Positions 57,462 to 64,000 of a stretch of DNA of 64,000 nucleotides are shown piece after piece. Location: contig MCFE01000032.1 in NCBI GenBank assembly GCA_002104905.1, forward strand, positions 62,001 to 126,000. Reading direction: 5' to 3'. The position numbers and the translations under genes were made by a program. The notes under the pieces were generated by a model that saw only the letters and a program-made list of their open reading frames with translations, ran no database searches and was not told the origin of the DNA. Numbering within the stretch: the first letter of the stretch is position 1; each line of letters starts with the position of its first letter. The stretch is from Basidiobolus meristosporus CBS 931.73 (taxonomy: Eukaryota; Basidiobolomycota; Basidiobolomycetes; Basidiobolales; Basidiobolaceae).

Positions 57462-57845
57462 ATGGACAACACCTTAGAAGAAGTAGTCAAGTACTGCGGC
57501 CTGCAGCTGGAAATGTACCAACGTTGCGTTGAGAGCAACCCCACCAACTGGGAATCGGCCTGCTTCAAACAAAAGCAAGCACTGACAAAATGCTCGGAAG
57601 AGAAGTGAGTTTCAATTTTGGGAACATTATTCGACACTAGCTTACATAATTTCTTGATAGCGTCGAAGCCTTGAGAGTGGTCAAGCAAAAATGCACTCCC
57701 ATCATCACCTCTTATGAAGCCTTGCTTGAAAGATAACCAGCAGGAGCCCGAGAAATGCCTTGAATCCCTCAAGCAGTTGTATGAATGCACTCAAGAAGCA
57801 CACGATGCTTACCTCAAATCCAAGGAAACCCCAAGCACAAACTAA
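57462..57845 (+). CDS. CHCHD5/MIX14-like quadruple CX9C mitochondrial protein, with a one-base frameshift
   Basis: Exon 1 is 57462-57604 and exon 2 is 57661-57845 (56-bp intron). The expected product, about 109 residues, carries four CX9C motifs: CGLQLEMYQRC, CFKQKQALTKC, one starting CTPIITSYEA, and CLESLKQLYEC. This is the arrangement of CHCHD5/Mix14-type proteins of the mitochondrial intermembrane space, whose cysteines are oxidised by Mia40. In exon 2 the sequence GAAGCCTTGCTTG (about 57717-57729) has one extra base: the literal frame ends at a TAA at about 57733, while dropping a T restores the Cys and the rest. It is either a sequencing error or a broken allele. The divergent neighbour is MRI1. 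Confidence 0.82.
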
Positions 57846-57973
57846 ACGAGTAGCATTTGTAAGAAACCCTGCACACGATTATAAAGAGATAGCATGAGTC
57901 GGTTTATTATTATATGAAGTAAAGTCTAACCTGGCAGCTGGAGAAAAGCTTTTAAAAAGATTACTCTATTGAA

Positions 57974-58912
57974 TTACGTCTTCGGATCGGTCTCGGGAAC
58001 GTGGATGTGGAAATTGAACATCGTGTCATTTTCGTCGTCATCAATTGGGTTCATGATGTTAGAAAGGGCGGCATCCGACTCGAAAAAATGGGAGCTTGAG
58101 TTCGTCAGCATTTCATGAATACCCATCAGCGATTGCGCCGTGATGGTCATGGGTGGCGAAGTATCTTGTTGTGAGGATACTGGTGGCGATGAGGTTTCGG
58201 GTTCAACCGTGGCTGGTGGTGAGAGGGAGCGCGAGTGCGTATCGTTGTGAGGATTGCTGGTCGTTTTTTGGCCCTCCACCTCTTTGCCCTTCATTTTTTT
58301 CCGACTTGGGCCAGATACAACAGCTTGAGCTTTGCTGCCCTCCGAGCGAGCTTTAGAGATAGGTAACTCACCTGTTTGTGCATACTCACGTACCAAACGA
58401 GCCACGGTGTTTTTACTCATTCCCAGATAGAAAGCCGTACGACGGACCGAATCCGCCTTAATGACGGACTTGTGTGTCAGTCGTTCCTCTTCACATTTGA
58501 AATAGCAATGGATTACGAGTTGGATTTCTTCTGGGGTCAGTTTTTTACCCGAAGAACGCTTTGGGAGGCTGTGGCTGATCTCGGTCTGGGAACAATTGGT
58601 GGTAGTGTGTCCAGCCTCCCCGCATTGATAACAGGTTCGACGTTTCGGTTTGGCTTTGGTCGCTTCGAGATTGGTAGCGTTGATGAGGTTGTTGATGTTG
58701 CTGCTGCTTCCCGTTTGTGAGGGTCTATCTGTATATGGGGTGGAGTGGATGTGATTTTGCTGATGGTTGAATTCGGTGTTGCTGGGAATGGTTGAAGTTG
58801 GATTGGCGCGTGTCGCTTCTACGCGTGTCTCTTGATCGAACGAGGATTTCGAGCTGGACGTGCTTGCATGCCCTTGCGCTACGAAAGAATGATTTCCAGG
58901 ATGAGAATCCAT
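57974..58912 (-). CDS. CCHC zinc-knuckle plus helix-turn-helix protein
   Basis: A 312-residue single frame. The N-terminus is low-complexity. A CCHC zinc knuckle at about residues 94-107 (CYQCGEAGHTTTNC) is followed by a helical segment at about 120-182 (KKLTPEEIQLVIHCYFKC, then SVRRTAFYLGMSKNTVARLV) that has the look of the helix-turn-helix DNA-binding domain of Tc1/mariner-type transposases. The tail is Ser/Pro/Thr-rich with a basic stretch (SRKKMKGKEVEGQK) and an acidic end. I see no catalytic DDE domain and no repeat copy in the window. It may be a domesticated transposon-derived DNA/RNA-binding protein, which is inference. Confidence 0.65.
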   Translation of the reverse strand: MDSHPGNHSFVAQGHASTSSSKSSFDQETRVEATRANPTSTIPSNTEFNHQQNHIHSTPYTDRPSQTGSSSNINNLINATNLEATKAKPKRRTCYQCGEAGHTTTNCSQTEISHSLPKRSSGKKLTPEEIQLVIHCYFKCEEERLTHKSVIKADSVRRTAFYLGMSKNTVARLVREYAQTGELPISKARSEGSKAQAVVSGPSRKKMKGKEVEGQKTTSNPHNDTHSRSLSPPATVEPETSSPPVSSQQDTSPPMTITAQSLMGIHEMLTNSSSHFFESDAALSNIMNPIDDDENDTMFNFHIHVPETDPKT

Positions 58913-59416
58913 TCTAGTAGAGGATGGGACATTTATTGAGAACTAAGAGAAAGGAGCAAGAGGGGCATACAAATACACTAGTCATTAAAGGTCGCTGGCC
59001 TTACATAATTAGCAAGTTGGTGCCAAATAGGAACACTTATTTGCAATGAAACATCGAATATTTATTAAAGTTATATCGATTTCAGTCGGGGAGTAAAATT
59101 TAATCTACTGGTTCGTGTGGCTTGACTAAACAGGACATAGCTGCGGTGGATATTTAGAGACTTTCTCAAACCACCACTTCACCATAGCTGTGTGCCTTGG
59201 TGCAACCGGACGAGTTACCCAATTGCTGCAGACTCCATGTATGAAACACCACTATTTGGGCCCATTGACTTTAATTGCGATGTCAACGCCTTCCAAATAC
59301 TGCCCGCTGTCCGATCGCTTTTTTGTGTCAATCGTGGTGCAAACGCGCTGAACAACTTGGATGAAACATGCTCGTGACTCGCACTGTCAGGTTTGCAATC
59401 CAGGATTTTCAACTCA

Positions 59417-59507
59417 ATGGATCATTTGGAAATCTACTTGCTATATCGACTCAATCGAGCATTTGGAAATCCACTTGCTATATCGACTCGATGGATCATT
59501 TGAAATG
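59417..59507. repeat. 37-bp tandem repeat, 2.5 copies
   Basis: Units at 59417-59453 and 59454-59490, plus a partial third to 59507. Each contains CATTTGGAAATC(T/C)ACTTGCTATATCGACTC. It lies about 350-440 bp before the Knh-like ATG. Confidence 0.9.
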
Positions 59508-59598
59508 CTTTCTGCTAGTAGATTGGCCCTACTTCAAATACAAAGGTTACCAAGATTGCTGAGCCTTGATCAGTGGCTATTACGTATGTTCATTCAGC

Positions 59599-59638
59599 TC
59601 TCACCCTCACCCCCACCCTCACCCTCACCCTCGCCCAG
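59599..59638. repeat. CCCTCA-type microsatellite
   Basis: About six imperfect units of CACCCT/CACCCC (CTCACCCTCACCCCCACC...). They are followed by CGCCCAGC. Confidence 0.9.
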
Positions 59639-59860
59639 CTGCATCGGAAAATATCCCGTCGAATAACCTTGCATTGGCTTCTCATTACTGAAGAGGACTA
59701 GTCCGAATTCTACGCCATCACATGCATCTTAAAATATCCGATGCGCCCAGTCTGGGGTAACAGCATTGCAGCAGAGGATAATTAATCAAAGTGATGGCAC
59801 TACAAAAGTCGGTCAAAGCCCAAAGAAGAATCAGTATCGTAGACACTAACACAATCCAAT

Positions 59861-60223
59861 ATGCGCTTCACCGTTGCTTTCCTTGCCACCTTTCTCTCCA
59901 TGGCTGCCTTGAACGTTCAGGCGGATATTTCCATTACCAGTCCAGTTGAAGGAACAAGATGGTACATCAATTCATTGGCAACTGTCAACTGGAGAATCAT
60001 CAGCGAGGAGCCTGAAGATGCGTCCGCCATGATCGAGCTTCGTAGGGGGAATCCAAATTCTCTTCAGACTGTGGAGGTTCTAACGGATGGCGTCCAGGTC
60101 GATGACAAGTCATTCTCCTGGAAGGTTCCAGCCAAGACGCAACCAGGAAAGGACTATGCTATACTTGTCAAGATTAATGGCAAGGATTTCTATTCCCACA
60201 TGTTTGAGATTGCCAACAAATAG
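59861..60223 (+). CDS. Secreted Kre9/Knh-like cell-wall protein
   Basis: A single-exon, 120-residue protein with a clear signal peptide (MRFTVAFLATFLSMAALNVQA) followed by a Kre9/Knh1 N-terminal-type Ig-like domain: DISITSPVEGTRWYINSLAT, VNWRIISEEPEDASAMIEL, KSFSWKVPAKTQPGKDYAI, and FYSHMFEIANK at the end. Larger homologues carry a Ser/Thr-rich GPI-anchored tail; here the protein stops after the domain. The domain is associated with beta-1,6-glucan or wall assembly. It is a paralogue-like partner of the gene at 52592-53061. AATAAACCTG at 60265 may be its polyadenylation signal. Confidence 0.85.
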   Translation: MRFTVAFLATFLSMAALNVQADISITSPVEGTRWYINSLATVNWRIISEEPEDASAMIELRRGNPNSLQTVEVLTDGVQVDDKSFSWKVPAKTQPGKDYAILVKINGKDFYSHMFEIANK

Positions 60224-60597
60224 AGAACTTCCAATATAGCTAGCTCACTACACGAATACCCCAATGAATAAACCTGATTCTCTTTCACTAAATCCTCGGC
60301 CTGATTCTGACCATGACCGTGACCCTGACCGTGACCCTGATTATATTATTATATTTATACTACGGGCAGAGACGTCACAAAAATCCCTTCATGCTGACTC
60401 GGGTCCGGTTTGTTTTGATATTTTGCTTGTTTTTAATATGGCCTTGGGATGTTTTTTATTTATCCAATCAGTGGTAAAGTTATGGTATTTTGTGCTATAA
60501 ACACGTTGTTTGTTTATTTTATCTTACAACCTCACCTTTCTGTTCCAACCATTCTAGCTTTGCCCTCCAATACCATTGACCCCCATCAAGGTAAACC
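60224..60597. other. Intergenic region upstream of SMC2
   Basis: 374 bp. It contains a GACCNT-type microsatellite at 60304-60343 (GACCATGACCGTGACCCTGA...). A pyrimidine-rich stretch and the SMC2 start follow. Nothing else recognised. Confidence 0.5.
60304..60343. repeat. GACCNT microsatellite
   Basis: About seven imperfect 6-bp units (TGACCATGACCGTGACCC...). It lies about 255 bp before the SMC2 start codon. Confidence 0.9.
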
Positions 60598-63500
60598 ATG
60601 AGAATAGAAGAACTTATTATAGAGGGCTTCAAATCGTATGCCGCTCGTACCCACATCACCGGCTGGGATTTCGAGTTCAACGCCATCACTGGTCTGAACG
60701 GGTCCGGTAAATCGAACATATTAGACGCCATTTGTTTTGTCCTGGGTATCACGAACCTTACGCATGTAAGTGTTTCCTAGTAGTGTGTTCGTATACACGG
60801 GCAGTCTGGTCTAAACAGGTGTTTTCTTCTTAGGTAAGAGCTAGCAACCTACAGGATTTAATTTACAAGAGAGGCCAAGCTGGTATTACTAAGGCCTCTG
60901 TCACCATTGTTTTCAACAACGAAGACCGCGAGGGGAGCCCCATCGGATACGAACAATACAAACAAATTACCGTCACTCGTCAGGTAAGCCGGAGAGGTTG
61001 TGGGCAAAGCACTAGGGTTCTTCTGACACGGTTCAACTCAGGTACTTATTGGCGGTAAAACCAAGTACATTGTGAATGGACACACAGCACAGCAGCAGGT
61101 GGTTGCCAATTTGTTCCAGTCCGTACAACTCAACGTAAACAACCCACACTTCTTGATCATGCAAGGAAAGATCACCAAGGTGCTCAACATGAAGCCACCG
61201 GAGATTCTTGCCATGATCGAGGAGGCAGCCGGTACCAGAATGTTCGAAGAGCGTAAAGACAAAGCCTTTAAGACGATGGCCAAGAAGGAGACCAAGGTCG
61301 TGGAGATCACCTCGGTTAGTATTCGTCTTCTGTTGCACCAGTGCCCATGACCGGCGTATTGATAAGCCCAACTCCCCGGTAGATCTTGAATGAAGAGATT
61401 GGTCCTAAGCTCCAGAGGCTGAGAGAGGAGAAAAGAGCGTTCCTGGAATTCCAAAAGGTCGAGATTGAGATCGATCGCTTGCGCAGATTGGTCGTCGCAT
61501 ATGATTACATGAAAAACGAGGAGCAAGTCAACCGTAACGCTCAGGGCTTGGATTCAAAGCAAGAGCGCCTTGAGGATCTGGAGAAATCGATCAGCCAGCT
61601 GAAGCGTGAGATCAAAAACATCGATGTGGACCTCCAAAGACACAGCAAGAAGAAGCAAAGAGTACGTGTCACATCACAATGAATCGCTCAGGAATCCAAG
61701 CTAACCTACAATGCGGAACTTTAGGAAATGTCGAACGGTGGCAAGTTCCAGGAACTGGAAGAAGCAGTCAAGGAGTACTCGAAGCAACTCGTGAAGACCA
61801 AGACCGTAAGCGACCTAAAGGCCAAATCGGTCGCGGAGGAGACCAAGAAAAAGGATGAGCTGCTCAAGAATTTGGCCGAACTCGAGCAGTCGTTGAAGGA
61901 AAAGCAAGAGGAGCACGAGAAGAAATACACCGAATTCGAAGAGGTGAAAAACCAGAACGACCGCAAAACCAACGAGGTCAAGAAATCCGAGGAGCTGATC
62001 CAGACCCTTTCCACCGGTGTTGCCGCCCAAGAGGGTCACGAGAACGGATACATGGAGCAATTGCAGGAAGCCAAAAACATTGCCTCCCAATCGTCAACCG
62101 AGGAAGAGCAAACCAAGCTACGCATTTCGCACATGAAAAAGGAGCTCAAGGAACTCCAGCCCAAGACCGCCAAAGCCAAAAAAGAGAACAGCACCGCTAT
62201 CAAGGAGTTGGAAGCGGCCCAGCAACAAATCAAGAAGCTGGAGAGCCAAATCCAAAAACTGAATTGGGATCCAGACACCCAGGCGAAACTATTGAAGGAG
62301 AAGTCGGAGTTGAAGTCCAAGATTGATTCCCTTGAAGATGAGGTGGAAACCATGTCTTCCAAGCTCTCTGGTCTCGAGTTTCAGTATGCAGATCCCACAC
62401 CCAACTTCGATCGCTCCCAAGTGAAGGGTCTGGTTGCCGAGTTGATCAATGTAGAGGATGAGCAAAAGATCGCCTCGACTGCTTTAGAGATTTGTGCTGG
62501 TGGGCGACTCTATAACGTGGGTACACTAGGATTTCGCTATGCTCACGATCGTTTACTTACCTAGATTCTATCCTTGTAGGTTGTTGTCGACACTGAGGTT
62601 GTCGGTAAGCAATTGCTTCAAAAGGGAAAGCTTCGTCGTCGTGTGACCATCATCCCATTGAACAAGATTGCTGCGTTCAAAGCGTCTGCTGAAAAGATCG
62701 CCACCGCTCAGAAGCTTGCACCTGGTAAGGTGGACCTTGCTTTGAACCTCATCGGTTACGACGACGAGGTCACCGCAGCTATGCAGTTCGTTTTCGGCAA
62801 CACGCTCATCTGTAGAGGTAAGTTGCTGCGGGATTCTTGCATTACCAACCATCGGCTAAGTTTATGCACCACTAGATGCCAAGTCTGCTGAGAAGGTCAC
62901 ATTTGACAAGAATGTGCGGATGAAGTCAGTTACCTATGATGGCGATGTCTATGACCCATCGGGCACTTTGCAGGGTGGCTCCAAGCCCTCGTCAGGCGGT
63001 ATCCTGATGAAAATGAACGCATTGAAAGAGGCCAAAATGGAATTGGCTAGTCTTCATGCTAAGCTTGATTCGGTGAACAAGAAGCTACAAGCGCTGCAGC
63101 AAGAAGGAGCGAAGTATAAGGAAGCCAAGCAGCAGTTGGACCTTAAGATCCACGCCGCCACTCTTCTCGAAGAGCAGCTAAGCAAAAGCTCGCACGCTCA
63201 AGTCCTCAAACGCGCCCAGGATTTGGAGAATGAGGTCCAGGATCTCGAGAAGGCGATCACTCAATGCCGTGAAAAGCGCAGCGATGCGCTGAAACGCGTA
63301 AAAGAGCTTGAGGTGGAAATGGAGGAATTCAAAGAAAACAAAGATTCGAAACTGGAAGACATGAGAAAGAAGCTGTCCAACGCGAAGAAGACCCTCTCCA
63401 AATCCACCCAGGTGGTTAAGAACATGCAGCGCGAGGTCCAAACCATGCAACTAGAAATCGAGCAAACCGAGGCTGAGATCAGCAGCTGCAGACAACAGAT

Positions 63501-64000
63501 TTCGGATGCCGATCAATCGATCGAGGAATACAGCGAGCAGGAGAAAACACTGAAGGAGGAGCTCATTGACATCAAGAATGCCCTTGACAACGCTCAGGAC
63601 AAGTTGGATCGCGAGATGGAAACCATGAAAAACTATGACAGTGAGATTCGTGAACTCGAGGCGCTATCGAAGAGTAAGGCCGCCGAAATGGCCGATTCTC
63701 AGCTTGAGCTTCAGAAGCTTTCCCACGAGCTCGAGAGGTACGATAAAGAACGCGAGACTGCGGCGAGAGTGATCGCGGAGCTTGAGAAGGCCCATGAATG
63801 GATCGTCGATCAAAAGCAATTCTTTGGCAAAGAGAACACTCCATACGATTTCGAGCAGCACGATGTCAAGGATGCCCAAAAGAAGCTGAAGAAGCTCGAG
63901 CTTGAGCACGACAAGCTACGTAAAAAGATCAACATGAAGGTCATGAACACCATGGATAGCGTAGAAAAGAAAGAGGCTGCTTTGAAGCATATGCTTCACA
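60598..64000 (+). CDS. SMC2: Condensin subunit SMC2, N-terminal two-thirds or more (truncated by the window end)
   Basis: Seven exons are visible: 60598-60765, 60834-60983, 61042-61314, 61383-61661, 61725-62516, 62580-62817 and 62876 onward, giving about 1000 residues before the edge (full-length family members are near 1170-1200). Residues 1-10 ([10 protein letters not shown]) and the Walker A box GLNGSGKSN (32-40) identify SMC2 rather than SMC4 or cohesin subunits. The Q-loop is MQGKITKVL (about 147). The N-terminal coiled coil runs about 200-490. The hinge includes [26 protein letters not shown] and [14 protein letters not shown], and the return coiled coil follows. The C-terminal ATPase half (signature motif, Walker B) is beyond the window. 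SMC2 pairs with SMC4 to form the condensin core that compacts mitotic chromosomes. Confidence 0.97.

Larger units (their letters stand above)
58913..59860. other. Intergenic region with short tandem repeats
   Basis: About 950 bp between the CCHC gene (leftward) and the second Knh-like gene (rightward). It includes a 37-bp tandem repeat (59417-59507) and a CCCTCA-type microsatellite (59599-59638). The short frame 59192-59377 has no recognisable content. Confidence 0.5.

Noticed and set aside
61721-62362. Minus-strand reading frames rich in Ser/Phe
   Set aside because: They are antisense to the coiled-coil coding of SMC2.
1-64000. CRISPR arrays, tRNA or rRNA genes
   Set aside because: No regularly spaced short repeats, and no cloverleaf or rRNA-like sequence was noticed on either strand. 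A tRNA scan would settle the tRNA point.

Overview
This window looks like nuclear DNA of a filamentous or early-diverging fungus. The evidence is short GT-AG introns (about 44-88 bp, some with a CTAAC branch site), WSC and Kre9/Knh-like cell-wall proteins, a fungal-type di/tripeptide (POT) transporter, and TE families common in repeat-rich fungi: Tnp2/CACTA-like, PIF/Harbinger-like, a chromodomain Ty3/Gypsy, Ty1/Copia and a LINE. I cannot fix the phylum from sequence alone; a repeat-rich Mucoromycota or Zoopagomycota lineage is plausible.

Bases 1 to about 38,300 are a nested transposon block. Two degenerate copies of a Tnp2-type DNA transposon (family A) form the oldest layer at about 1-8013 and 8900-14671. 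Four copies of a PIF/Harbinger-like transposon (family X) were inserted later: X1 1248-5748 in A, X2 14675-21486, X3 16750-20165 inside X2, and X4 23991-27271 in a decayed Copia element (21487-23990). X has 3-bp ATT/AAT target duplications, a transposase on one strand and a second, unrecognised protein on the other. Solo LTRs sit inside X1 and A copy 2. A 5.9-kb chromodomain Gypsy element with 697-bp LTRs truncates X4 (27272-33191) and abuts a head-to-tail cluster of 5'-truncated LINE units (33192-37690). Most of these units end in the same AATAAA/hairpin/CCCTAA-like tail.

Bases 38,527-64,000 are a gene island broken by one repeat-filled gap (45.8-50.6 kb). In order it carries: a POT peptide transporter (-), a multi-spanning membrane protein (+), a two-TM PY-motif protein (+), RPS18 (+), an aquaglyceroporin (-), a small secreted Kre9/Knh-like protein (-), a WSC sensor (+), an EamA/DMT transporter (-), methylthioribose-1-phosphate isomerase MRI1 (-), a CHCHD5/MIX14-like twin-CX9C protein (+), a CCHC-knuckle/helix-turn-helix protein (-), a second Kre9/Knh-like protein (+) and the 5' seven exons of condensin SMC2 (+, running off the end). 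These are housekeeping, cell-wall and transport genes; I see no operon-like or biosynthetic cluster.

The signals I find most worth following are: the LINE array with telomere-like junctions; the CpG-specific decay series across the four X copies, where one codon reads TGA in three copies and CAA in the fourth; the unknown second X protein; the Gypsy element with mismatched flanks and no target duplication; and single-base frameshifts in two conserved genes (the POT transporter and the CHCHD5-like gene), which could be real or residual assembly indels.
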